A DNA stretch of 64,000 nt from DASWTL01 sp966250385 (lineage in GTDB: Bacteria; Bacteroidota; Bacteroidia; Sphingobacteriales; Sphingobacteriaceae): contig CBINHC010000005.1 in NCBI GenBank assembly GCA_966250385.1, positions 62,001 through 126,000 on the forward strand, written 5' to 3'. This document shows, one piece after another, positions 1 to 7,292 of the stretch (position 1 is its first letter; every line of letters starts with the position of its first letter). The position numbers and the translations under genes were made by a program. The notes below the pieces were generated by a model. The model did no database searches, had not been told where the DNA came from, and saw only the letters and a program-made list of their open reading frames with translations.

Positions 1-247
1 TGGCACAGGCCATATAATCGCTGACCTTGTAGACGTCCATCAGGTGCCTGAAGGCCATGAAGGTCTTCAACAGGTCTTCCGCCTTATGGTCGGACAGCCT
101 TTTGTTCAGGAACGCGTCATCCCCCAGGCGCAGGGGAACCCTGATCAGCGAATTCTTTTTAGAAGTGACTTCTGATCCTTTCATGACCAGATCGGCAATC
201 AACAGCCGGACCGCATTGGATCCTACATCTATGGCAGCGTATCTCAA
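1..247 (-). CDS. ppx: Exopolyphosphatase, Ppx/GppA family (N-terminal fragment)
   Basis: The first 82 codons of a gene that runs off the left edge. The N-terminus reads LRYAAIDVGSNAVRLLI, the phosphate-1 motif of the ASKHA-fold Ppx/GppA phosphatases, which release phosphate from inorganic polyphosphate (or hydrolyse pppGpp). The start is a TTG codon at 245-247 that overlaps the ppk1 stop codon in a TTGA junction, so translation is probably coupled to ppk1. A ppk1-ppx operon joins synthesis and breakdown of the same polymer and supports Ppx over GppA. The C-terminal catalytic and regulatory part cannot be seen. Confidence 0.85.
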   Translation of the reverse strand, partial: MRYAAIDVGSNAVRLLIADLVMKGSEVTSKKNSLIRVPLRLGDDAFLNKRLSDHKAEDLLKTFMAFRHLMDVYKVSDYMACA

Positions 248-2307
248 GGTCGTTTATTTTTAAATTTCAGGTATGTATAAATATCTTCCTGGGCCCGGTA
301 ACGCGGACCGCCACTCTTTTTGTAACTGTTTGAATTGGTAGCATCAATGACCCTGGACTTCGTGTTGTCCTTCAGCTGAAGATCGATGATATCACAGATC
401 TCTTTTCTGATGCGCGGATCCAGCAAGGGGAATCCGACCTCCACCCGGTGATCCAGGTTCCGCGTCATGATATCGGCCGATGACAAATAGACCCGCGGAT
501 CTCCGTGGTTCGAAAAGATCCAGACCCGGGCGTGCTCCAGAAATTTATCGATGATGCTGTACACTTCGATATTGGAACTGAACCCTTCGACCCCGGGAAC
601 CAGGCAGCACATTCCGCGGACGATGAGCCGGATCCTGACCCCGGCATTGCTGGCCTGGTAAAATTTGCGGATCACATCTTCATCGCACAGGCTGTTCATT
701 TTCAGGATCATCGAACCCGTACCTCCCGAACGGGCCGCCGTGATCTCGGCATCGATCAGGTCATACAGCTTCTGACGGCTCTCCAGGGGCGAAACGATCA
801 GGTGCCGGTATCCGCGGTAAAATACTTTTTGTTCCAGCCCCCTGAACAGCTTGGCCAGCTCGGAGGTGATCCCCCGGTGGGCGGTGAACAGGCTGTGGTC
901 ACAGTACAGCCGCGCGGTCTTTTCATTGAAATTCCCGGTCGCCAGTATCCCGTAATATTGTTTCCTGCCCTTTTCCATCCGGCTGATCAGGCAGATCTTC
1001 GAGTGAACCTTATAGTCCAGCATTCCATAGTTCACCTCCACGGACTCTTCCTCCAGGCGGTTGGTCCAGAAGATATTGGCCTGCTCATCAAAGCGCGCCT
1101 TCAGTTCAAGTAAAACCTTCACCTTCTTGCCGTTCTTGGCCGCGTTGATCAGCGCATGAATGATGCGGGAGTTTTCCGCCAGCCGGTACAGCGTAATGCT
1201 GATCTCGGTAACCTTCGGATCAATCGCGGCCTCCCGGAGCAGGTGAATGGTATAATCGAAGGACTGATAGGGCAGATTCACCAGAAAATCGCGGCTTGCG
1301 ATCTGCGCAAACATGCTCTTCCCCGTACTGAGCTCCCGGATCGGGAGCGGTTCGGCAGGCGGGTAAACCAGCTCTTTCGGACCGATGGCCGGGAAATTAA
1401 TGAAGTCTTTAAAGTTGTGATAGCGGTTACCCGGAATCAGCGCATCGGACCCCAGGTCAAGCTGCGCCACCAGGTAGGTCAGCATCTCCAGGGGCATCGC
1501 GCTGTCGTAAAGCAGCCGCATGGGTTTCCCTTTCTTGCGCTTCTGCAAACTTTTGGTCAGCGCGTCAATGAACTTTTCACTGACGTGCCGGTCCAGGTCA
1601 AGCTCCGAATCGCGGGTCAGCTGGATGGAAAAGGCCTCGATCCTGTCGTACTCGAAAATGAAAAAGATATCATCCAAGCAGTACCGGATAATGTCGTCCA
1701 ACAGGATGATGAACTGCAGATGGTTCGTTTCCGGAAGGACGAGGAACCGCTCCAGGATATCGGTCGGGATTTCCACCAGGGCGTACCGTACCTTTTCCTT
1801 CTGCCCGGACCGGCTGAGCTTTACAAAAAAATAAATGGCCCGGTCCTTCAGTTCGGGCAGCGCCTTATCTTTCTCCAGCATGACAGGGACCAGGTTGGAC
1901 AGTATCCTGTCCCGGAAGTATTGCCGGACAAACCGGCCGCGGGATACATTCAGCTGGTTCTCATTCAGGATAAAGATCTTCTGTTCGGCCAGCTGCCTGA
2001 TGATCTCATCCTCGAAAAGGTGATTGAACCTACGTTCCTGCCGCACGACAATGTTCTTGATCTGATTCAGTACTTTGCGGGGGTTGTAGCCGAGCACTTC
2101 CTTGGCCCGGGTATTCACATTGGACAACCGGTTAAGGGTGGCCACCCGTACGCGGTAGAACTCATCCAGATTGGAAGAAAAGATCGCCAGGAACCGGATC
2201 CGCTCGATTAACGGCACGGACTGGTCTGCAGCCTCCTGCAGGACCCGCTCATTAAAGTACAACCAGCTGATCTCACGGTTGACAAATGGAATCTGGTTCT
2301 TCGGCAT
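244..2307 (-). CDS. ppk1: Polyphosphate kinase 1
   Basis: A full-length PPK1 of 687 residues, which reversibly transfers the ATP gamma-phosphate onto polyphosphate. The N domain begins with FVNREISWLYFNERVL, typical of the family. The two phospholipase-D-like catalytic domains follow. The phosphorylated histidine is H435 in YKVHSKICLI, and the second essential histidine is H592 in FLEHARVWIF; both fall at the same numbers as in E. coli PPK. The ATP-binding arginine region ELKARFDEQAN is near 401-411. The gene overlaps ppx by four bases. It follows the basic-protein gene by about 120 bases, which hold a hairpin just before the start codon. Confidence 0.97.
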   Translation of the reverse strand: MPKNQIPFVNREISWLYFNERVLQEAADQSVPLIERIRFLAIFSSNLDEFYRVRVATLNRLSNVNTRAKEVLGYNPRKVLNQIKNIVVRQERRFNHLFEDEIIRQLAEQKIFILNENQLNVSRGRFVRQYFRDRILSNLVPVMLEKDKALPELKDRAIYFFVKLSRSGQKEKVRYALVEIPTDILERFLVLPETNHLQFIILLDDIIRYCLDDIFFIFEYDRIEAFSIQLTRDSELDLDRHVSEKFIDALTKSLQKRKKGKPMRLLYDSAMPLEMLTYLVAQLDLGSDALIPGNRYHNFKDFINFPAIGPKELVYPPAEPLPIRELSTGKSMFAQIASRDFLVNLPYQSFDYTIHLLREAAIDPKVTEISITLYRLAENSRIIHALINAAKNGKKVKVLLELKARFDEQANIFWTNRLEEESVEVNYGMLDYKVHSKICLISRMEKGRKQYYGILATGNFNEKTARLYCDHSLFTAHRGITSELAKLFRGLEQKVFYRGYRHLIVSPLESRQKLYDLIDAEITAARSGGTGSMILKMNSLCDEDVIRKFYQASNAGVRIRLIVRGMCCLVPGVEGFSSNIEVYSIIDKFLEHARVWIFSNHGDPRVYLSSADIMTRNLDHRVEVGFPLLDPRIRKEICDIIDLQLKDNTKSRVIDATNSNSYKKSGGPRYRAQEDIYTYLKFKNKRP

Positions 2308-2318
2308 ATCTAAAACAA

Positions 2319-2345
2319 GCAGTCCCGACGATCCACCGGGACTGC
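2319..2345 (-). terminator. Hairpin between the basic-protein gene and ppk1
   Basis: A perfect 8-bp inverted repeat, GCAGTCCC at 2319-2326 and GGGACTGC at 2338-2345, with an 11-base loop. Read on the minus strand it is followed by TTGTTTTA, so it could end transcripts of the gene at 2432-2944. It ends only about 12 bases before the ppk1 start codon, so in a read-through transcript it would sit right at the ppk1 ribosome-binding region and could act as an attenuator instead. Confidence 0.5.
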
Positions 2346-2431
2346 AAAGCTCATATTCTAATGTTAACGATGGTTATAATTCTGAAGATTAGGAACACCT
2401 AAATTACAACGGAGAATCCGATTTGTTTAGA

Positions 2432-2944
2432 TCAGGACGGAGAAACGGGATCCTCGCCCGGCTTGTCGTCCGGATCAGGAGGCTCAGGATTCAGGCGCGC
2501 TACCGGTATGCCGGTCGCATCCCCGCCAGGCGGCTCCTGCCGGGGTTCGCCCGGTTCCGATGCCGCCACGGAAGTGGTCAGAACACCGGAAGAAAGGGGC
2601 TTCCTGCCCGAACCCGCACGCGCAACAATCTTCCGGGCCTTAACCAGCTCTTTTTTAGCGACCGGTTTCAGGGCTTTGGACGAGGCTTTCTCCTTGCTTT
2701 CTGTTTTTTCAGGCAGCTTCTTCTCCCGGGCCGCCTCCCGGCCTTCGTCCGGCGCCGCCGTCAGTTTACGGGACATCTTACGCACGGATTTACGGATCAT
2801 TTTCCGCAGTCCCCCGCCGCTGTATCCCAGTCCCTTGATCACGTCCGTCATCCGGGAAACCAGGGCGTTCCGGAGCTCCTTCCGGGCTGCTTTCCGCAAA
2901 TCTTTTTTAGATTTTTTTACTGATTTTGCATTTTTTGATTTCAT
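2432..2944 (-). CDS. Lysine/arginine-rich basic protein of unknown function
   Basis: 170 residues with no family I recognise. The first ~60 residues are strongly basic, with runs such as KKSKKDLRKAARKELR and LRKMIRKSVRKMSRKL that would form amphipathic cationic helices. Residues ~65-110 mix Lys, Glu and Ala. The last 45 are rich in Pro, Gly, Glu and Asp and probably disordered. There is no signal peptide or membrane segment. This bipartite composition resembles histone-H1-like, phasin-like or granule-associated proteins. It lies directly upstream of ppk1 on the same strand, so binding to polyphosphate or nucleic acid is a reasonable guess. The reading frame is long, GC-rich and has plausible codon use, but existence is inferred from sequence only. 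Confidence 0.6.
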   Translation of the reverse strand: MKSKNAKSVKKSKKDLRKAARKELRNALVSRMTDVIKGLGYSGGGLRKMIRKSVRKMSRKLTAAPDEGREAAREKKLPEKTESKEKASSKALKPVAKKELVKARKIVARAGSGRKPLSSGVLTTSVAASEPGEPRQEPPGGDATGIPVARLNPEPPDPDDKPGEDPVSPS

Positions 2945-3028
2945 AATCAGATTTTTGGGGTGTCACGAAGTAATAACCCTTACTTTCATACTAATATAAC
3001 TTTAGAGAACCAAATAACAGCTGAAAAT

Positions 3029-3520
3029 ATGCCTTCATTTGATATAGTAAGCAAGATTGACAGTCAGACCCTTGACAATGCGATCAATAACGCCAAAAAG
3101 GAAATCCTCAACCGGTATGACTTCAACGATTCCAAAAGCACGGTTGACCTGGACAAAAAGACCAACGAGATCACCATCGTCACGGAAAATGATATGCGGC
3201 TGAAAGCGATTATCGATTCGATCATTTCCCGGATGATGAAACAGAACCTGGATCCCAAAAGCATGGACATGGGCAAGGAGCACTATGCGTCCGGTAACAT
3301 GATACGCAAGGAGATCCGCATCAAGGAAGGAGTCGATAAGGAAACCGCCAAGAAGATCGTCAAGAAAATCAAGGACAGCGGCCTCAAGGTGCAGGCTTCG
3401 GTTATGGACGACCAGGTGCGGGTTCAGGGCAAGAAAATCGATGATCTGCAGGCGGTGATCAGTCTATGCCGGGGTGAGGACTTCGGCCAGCCCCTCCAGT
3501 ATATCAACATGCGCAACTGA
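3029..3520 (+). CDS. yajQ: YajQ family nucleotide-binding protein
   Basis: 163 residues from the ATG at 3029, exactly the usual YajQ length. An upstream GTG at 2960 would add 23 residues not seen in the family. The start MPSFDIVSKID is the family signature, followed by two ferredoxin-like repeats and the conserved end of a YajQ protein (RGEDFGQPLQYINMR). Members bind nucleotides, and the Xanthomonas homologue binds cyclic di-GMP and acts as a transcriptional co-regulator. The role here is unknown. The GNAT gene starts two bases after its stop codon, suggesting co-transcription. Confidence 0.95.
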   Translation: MPSFDIVSKIDSQTLDNAINNAKKEILNRYDFNDSKSTVDLDKKTNEITIVTENDMRLKAIIDSIISRMMKQNLDPKSMDMGKEHYASGNMIRKEIRIKEGVDKETAKKIVKKIKDSGLKVQASVMDDQVRVQGKKIDDLQAVISLCRGEDFGQPLQYINMRN

Positions 3521-3521
3521 T

Positions 3522-3968
3522 ATGAACATTGAAATTTCCGCAGACCCGGCCCGGCTGGACATCCCGATGATTCACCGGTTCCTTTCACAGGAGAGTTACT
3601 GGGCGAAGGGAATCCCGCCGGAAACCGTCGAACGAAGTATCCGTAATTCGCTCGCTTTCGGCGTCTACGATCAGGAGCGGCAGATCGGCTTCGCCCGCGT
3701 GATTACCGACAAGGCAACTTTCGCCTACCTGGCCGATGTATTCATCGTTCCGGAGTACCGCGGCCGGGGACTGGCAGGCAGGCTCGTCCGGGAGATCCTG
3801 GACTTCCCCGAACTGGAGGGCCTTCGCCGGTGGCTGCTGGTGACCGCTGATGCGCATTCCATATACCGGAAACAGGGTTTTGCGGAAATCGCCCGGCCGG
3901 ACCGGTTCATGGAGATCTCCGATCCGCTGATCTATGAGCGGAAAGCCGCTCCCCGGAAATTATCCTGA
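3522..3968 (+). CDS. GNAT family N-acetyltransferase
   Basis: 148 residues starting at the ATG one base after the yajQ stop codon. The acetyl-CoA pyrophosphate loop is visible as YRGRGLAGRLV (Q/R-x-x-G-x-G/A) near residue 83, preceded by the beta-4 strand YLADVFIVPE. The C-terminal segment with LLVTADAHSIYRKQGF is the usual motif B region. The substrate cannot be told from sequence. The tight spacing suggests translational coupling with yajQ. Confidence 0.88.
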   Translation: MNIEISADPARLDIPMIHRFLSQESYWAKGIPPETVERSIRNSLAFGVYDQERQIGFARVITDKATFAYLADVFIVPEYRGRGLAGRLVREILDFPELEGLRRWLLVTADAHSIYRKQGFAEIARPDRFMEISDPLIYERKAAPRKLS

Positions 3969-3986
3969 TGACAGAAAGTATTTAAG

Positions 3987-4640
3987 ATGGACCAATTACA
4001 GCAATTACCGGTTCTCGATACCGTTGAGATCCGGGTTTTGGGCTCCCTGATCGAAAAGAGCCGGACGACGCCCGATTACTACCCGATGACCCTGAACGGC
4101 CTGCTTGCGGCCTGTAACCAGAAAACGTCCCGAAACCCGGTCGTCCAGTTCGACGAAGAGACCGTTATCGCGGCGCTCAATGCATTAAAGAAAAGGGGCC
4201 TTATATCTACCGTCACCGGGGGATCTTCCCGGGCTACCAAATACAAACACAACCTGGGCAGCGTCTACCCGCTGGTGCCCGCCGACCTGGCACTCATCTG
4301 CCTGATGATGCTTCGCGGACCTCAGACACCCGGAGAACTGAATACCAATTCCGGGCGGCTGTATGAATTTGAATCGATCGAGGATGTTCAGGCTGCCCTG
4401 GAAAACCTGATGAACGGCGATAATCCCTATGTCGTCCAGCTGCCCCGACGCGCCGGGCAGAAGGAACAGCGGTTCATGCACCTGTTCGCCGGCACACCCG
4501 ATATTTCGCAGTTCGAAGTATCCCCCGATACCGATAAAGGAGCGGCGGGCCTCCTGGAGGAGCGGCTCTCACGTGTCGAACAGGAGCTCGCCGCGCTGAA
4601 AGCGGCGTTTGAGCAGCTGATGAAAGAACTGAACGGCTGA
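3987..4640 (+). CDS. YceH family protein (DUF480)
   Basis: 217 residues matching the DUF480/YceH family of tandem winged-helix proteins. The N-terminus LDTVEIRVLGSLIEKSRTTPDYYPMTLNG and the central block LMMLRGPQTPGELN are family hallmarks. The last ~35 residues (from EERLSRVEQELAALK) form a coiled coil. The fold suggests nucleic-acid binding, but function is not established. It is the last recognisable gene of the yajQ-GNAT-yceH run. Confidence 0.92.
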   Translation: MDQLQQLPVLDTVEIRVLGSLIEKSRTTPDYYPMTLNGLLAACNQKTSRNPVVQFDEETVIAALNALKKRGLISTVTGGSSRATKYKHNLGSVYPLVPADLALICLMMLRGPQTPGELNTNSGRLYEFESIEDVQAALENLMNGDNPYVVQLPRRAGQKEQRFMHLFAGTPDISQFEVSPDTDKGAAGLLEERLSRVEQELAALKAAFEQLMKELNG

Positions 4641-4858
4641 TGAACGGATACGTCGTCGAATGCCATCCGGACTTTCCAGATAATCGCAGGATCCGCATGC
4701 TCCGGCCCCATGCCCTGATCCGGACTACCGGTTCCGGATCCGGAACTGGCTGATAAAGTATTCTCCGGAGTACCAGAAACTGATGAATTCATGCGGGCTG
4801 ACCAATTCCCGCAGCCTCTCCCTGATCGAAATTCGGTCCGCTGCAAAAGAAACCGGTC
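4640..4858 (+). other. Unassigned stretch, possible gene remnant
   Basis: About 220 bases between yceH and the convergent HxlR gene. A 37-codon frame (4640-4753, starting MNGYVVECHPDFPDNRR) overlaps the yceH stop in an ATGA junction. A different plus frame then stays open through RIRNWLIKYSPEYQKLMNSC and beyond. Neither half looks complete. This could be a frameshifted or decayed small gene, or chance open frames in GC-rich DNA. I see no convincing terminator here. Confidence 0.3.
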
Positions 4859-5302
4859 CTACTTCCCCGCTCCGGAAATCGCGTCTTTCTGCCGGAACGC
4901 GTCCCGTGCCGCGGTGATTTCCCGCGAATGCGAGTCGGCCCAGCCCGCCAGCTGCAGGATCTGATCGAGCAGTCCGCGACCCAGTGCCGTCAGGCAGTAT
5001 TCTACCCTCGGCGGGACCTCCGGAAACAAGGTCCGGCTCACCATACCGTCTTCCTCCAGGGAACGAAGCGTCACGGCCAGCATCCGCTGCGAAATTCCGC
5101 TGATCCGGCTTTTCAGTTCATTGAACCGGAGCTTTTCATTCTGACCCAGCAGCAGGACCGTATACATGGTCCATTTGTCTCCGAACCGGGCCATGATATC
5201 CTTCACCAGGCAGAGATTTTGGGCATGGCAATCCCCCTCCAAAACTCTTACAATTCGCTGACTTACCTCAACAGGCTGATTTTCAACAATAGTTCTTTCC
5301 AT
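4859..5302 (-). CDS. HxlR family transcriptional regulator
   Basis: 147 residues from the ATG at 5302 (an upstream ATG at 5341 would add 13 residues unlike the family). The winged helix includes FGDKWTMYTVLLLGQNEKLRFNELKSRI in two parts, a recognition helix SQRMLAVTLRSLEEDGM, and a wing ending VEYCLTALG. Two cysteines, C25 and C31, lie just before the helix-turn-helix, where thiol-sensing HxlR proteins such as HypR and YodB carry their redox cysteine. It is divergent from the nitroreductase gene and probably represses that operon and itself through the palindrome at 5360-5374. Confidence 0.93.
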   Translation of the reverse strand: MERTIVENQPVEVSQRIVRVLEGDCHAQNLCLVKDIMARFGDKWTMYTVLLLGQNEKLRFNELKSRISGISQRMLAVTLRSLEEDGMVSRTLFPEVPPRVEYCLTALGRGLLDQILQLAGWADSHSREITAARDAFRQKDAISGAGK

Positions 5303-5351
5303 GATACCGGGTATAAAAAAGGTCACTCGCCGCAGAGACAATAAAATAAGC

Positions 5352-5359
5352 TAGCTTTG
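5352..5359 (+). promoter_or_regulatory. Putative -7 promoter element for the nitroreductase operon
   Basis: TAGCTTTG is an exact match to the Bacteroidota -7 consensus TAnnTTTG, 57 bases before the nitroreductase start codon. It touches the palindrome at 5360-5374, so a repressor bound there would block the transcription start. I cannot see a good -33 element. Confidence 0.55.
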
Positions 5360-5374
5360 GTTACTTAAAGTAAC
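5360..5374. promoter_or_regulatory. Palindromic operator, probable HxlR binding site
   Basis: GTTACTTAAAGTAAC is a perfect 7-1-7 palindrome in the gap between the divergent HxlR and nitroreductase genes. It lies immediately downstream of a -7 promoter match. HxlR proteins are dimers that bind such symmetric sites in the intergenic region next to their own gene. A half-site-like AACTTAAT occurs twice just downstream. Assignment to this HxlR protein is inference from position. Confidence 0.6.
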
Positions 5375-5416
5375 TTAATAAAGATAGAGAACTTAATTTA
5401 AAAATAAAACTGTTAT

Positions 5417-6046
5417 ATGAAACTGATCGAATCATTAAACTGGCGGTATGCCTCAAAACGCATGAACGGACAGGCTGTGCCCGCAGAAAAAGTCGAACAT
5501 ATCCTGGAGGCGATCAGCCTGGCGCCATCCAGCATGGGTCTGCAGCCCTACACGGTGCTGGTGATCACCGACCCGGAACTCAAGGCCCGCATCTCGCCGA
5601 TCGCCTACAACCAGCCGCAGATCACGGAGAGCTCCCACCTGCTGGTTTTTGCAGCCTGGGCGGATATCACTCCGGCACACATCGATGAATTTATCAGCCA
5701 CACTGCCGCTACCCGGAACGCACCGGTAGAATCCCTGGAGGACTTCCGGAACACGCTTCTGGGAATCATTACCCGCAACACCGCCGAACAAAACTTTAAC
5801 TGGGCCGCACGTCAGGCCTACATCGCCTTCGGTACCGGCATCGCGGCCGCTGCCGAGGCCCGCGTGGACGCCACCCCGATGGAGGGCTTCGACGGTCCCG
5901 CCCTGGACGAGCTGCTGGGACTGAACGAAAAAGGATTAAAAAGCGTAACCTTGTTACCGCTGGGCTACCGGGATGCGGCCAACGACTGGCTGGTCAATTT
6001 ACCCAAGGTCAGACGGCAGAAAGAAAAATTATTTATCCATCAGTAA
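5417..6046 (+). CDS. NAD(P)H-dependent nitroreductase family oxidoreductase
   Basis: 209 residues of the FMN-dependent nitroreductase fold (NfsB/YdgI-like). The N-terminus SLNWRYASKRMNG gives the RxSxR-type FMN phosphate contact (here RYASKR), followed by ILEAISLAPSSMGLQPY, the second FMN-binding block. The C-terminal block LNEKGLKSVTLLPLGYRDAANDW is also typical. Likely substrates are quinones, nitro compounds or other electrophiles reduced with NAD(P)H. HxlR regulators often control such genes. The FrnE-like gene follows after 11 bases. Confidence 0.92.
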   Translation: MKLIESLNWRYASKRMNGQAVPAEKVEHILEAISLAPSSMGLQPYTVLVITDPELKARISPIAYNQPQITESSHLLVFAAWADITPAHIDEFISHTAATRNAPVESLEDFRNTLLGIITRNTAEQNFNWAARQAYIAFGTGIAAAAEARVDATPMEGFDGPALDELLGLNEKGLKSVTLLPLGYRDAANDWLVNLPKVRRQKEKLFIHQ

Positions 6047-6057
6047 ACTGCAACACT

Positions 6058-6750
6058 ATGAAAGTTGAGATCTGGTCGGACATCATGTGTCCGTTCTGTT
6101 ACATCGGGAAACGACGGTTTGAAACTGCTCTGGCTGAGCTGGAGCTGACCGGCCCGGTAGAAGTCGTCTGGAAAAGCTTCCAGCTGGATCCGGACCTGGT
6201 ACCGGTACCGGGGCAGTCTATCCACCAGTACCTGGCCGGGCGTAAGGGGGTCAGCGAGGACGAGGGCCGCTCCATGAACGAGTACATGACCGGAATGGCA
6301 GCCGAAACGGGACTGGAGTATCACATGGACCGGATTGTCGTCAGTAACACGCTCGATGCGCACCGGCTGCTTCACCTGGCCGCCGGAACCGGCCGCCAAA
6401 ACGACGTGAAGGAACGCCTGTTTAAGGCATATTACACCGACGGCCGGGATATCGGCAACCCCGAAGTTCTGCGGGAGATCGGCAGGTCGGCAGGTATTGA
6501 CGAAGAATCGATCAATGATCTCCTCGCTACAGACCGGTTCCGTAAGGAAGTTCGGGCAGACCAGCTCGAAGCGCAGCAACTCGGAGCTTCAGGGGTACCC
6601 TTCTTTGTCCTGAACCGAAAATACGGGATCTCGGGCGCACAGTCCGCCGAGACGTTTTCGGAAGTTCTCCGGAAGGTCATCGAAGAGGAAAAGCCGGAGG
6701 TCATCGCCGGTGCCGCCCCTGCCTGCGACCCGGACGGCAACTGCGGTTAA
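6058..6750 (+). CDS. DsbA family oxidoreductase, FrnE-like
   Basis: 230 residues with a thioredoxin fold carrying the alpha-helical DsbA insertion. The active site is C11-P-F-C14 in WSDIMCPFCYIG, and the cis-Pro loop is ASGVPFFVLN near 180-190. There is no signal peptide, so it is cytoplasmic like FrnE and 2-hydroxychromene isomerase relatives. The extreme C-terminus adds a second cysteine pair, C223 and C229 (CDPDGNC), recalling the additional redox motif of Deinococcus FrnE. It is the second gene of the HxlR-controlled operon and fits a thiol or electrophile stress role. A 12-bp-stem terminator follows. Confidence 0.9.
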   Translation: MKVEIWSDIMCPFCYIGKRRFETALAELELTGPVEVVWKSFQLDPDLVPVPGQSIHQYLAGRKGVSEDEGRSMNEYMTGMAAETGLEYHMDRIVVSNTLDAHRLLHLAAGTGRQNDVKERLFKAYYTDGRDIGNPEVLREIGRSAGIDEESINDLLATDRFRKEVRADQLEAQQLGASGVPFFVLNRKYGISGAQSAETFSEVLRKVIEEEKPEVIAGAAPACDPDGNCG

Positions 6751-6765
6751 TCATACGACCAATAC

Positions 6766-6798
6766 GAACAAGCCTTCTCCTACAGGGAAGGCTTGTTC
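6766..6798 (+). terminator. Rho-independent terminator after the FrnE-like gene
   Basis: Perfect 12-bp stem, GAACAAGCCTTC at 6766-6777 and GAAGGCTTGTTC at 6787-6798, with a 9-base loop. Only a short T-rich tail follows. It closes the nitroreductase-FrnE operon. Confidence 0.8.
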
Positions 6799-6833
6799 AT
6801 TTCCGGTTCTTTCGTAACTTCCGATAAAAAAAG

Positions 6834-7244
6834 ATGTTCCCTTCCAGACGAAATTTCCTATCCGCCTTCCCGCGACTGGCCGTCCTGACGGGCCCGGGAA
6901 GCCTGGCCACGCTCCGGTCCCGGGCAGGCGACCGCAAAACCGGCTTTATTCACCACGTCTATTTCTGGTTGAAGGATCCGGACAACGAACAGGACCTCGT
7001 GCGCCTCATCGGCGGCCTGAACAAGCTGTCCAACGTAAGAACCATTCGTGAATGGCATATCGGAAGACCGGCCGGCACCCGCAGGGATGTAATCGACAGT
7101 TCCTGGTCAGTGTCCTGGATGCTCCTATTTGATGACAAGGCAGCCCAGGATCAGTACCAGGTGGATCCGATCCACCTTGAATTTGTGAAGTCCTGCTCGC
7201 CGCTTTGGGAAAAGGTGGTGGTCTACGACTCGGAACCTGCCTGA
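6834..7244 (+). CDS. Dabb (stress-responsive A/B barrel) domain protein with Tat-like signal
   Basis: 136 residues. The N-terminus SRRNFLSAFPRLAVL is a twin-arginine signal with a short hydrophobic stretch, so export by the Tat system is likely. The rest begins GFIHHVYFWLKDPDNEQDL and is a single Dabb ferredoxin-like barrel domain, with the typical central strand and a final LWEKVVVYDS strand. Plant and bacterial Dabb proteins dimerise and some are cyclases, but substrate and function are unknown for the exported Bacteroidota form. Confidence 0.82.
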   Translation: MFPSRRNFLSAFPRLAVLTGPGSLATLRSRAGDRKTGFIHHVYFWLKDPDNEQDLVRLIGGLNKLSNVRTIREWHIGRPAGTRRDVIDSSWSVSWMLLFDDKAAQDQYQVDPIHLEFVKSCSPLWEKVVVYDSEPA

Positions 7245-7292
7245 CCGGTCGGCTTGAAGAAGCTGGCGGTCAATCGTTATAGCGTCACCCGG

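Noticed and set aside
1156..2211. Long open frame on the plus strand within ppk1
   Set aside because: It is antisense to a clear, full-length PPK1 gene with conserved catalytic residues. High GC at third positions often leaves the opposite strand open, and the translation has no recognisable domain.
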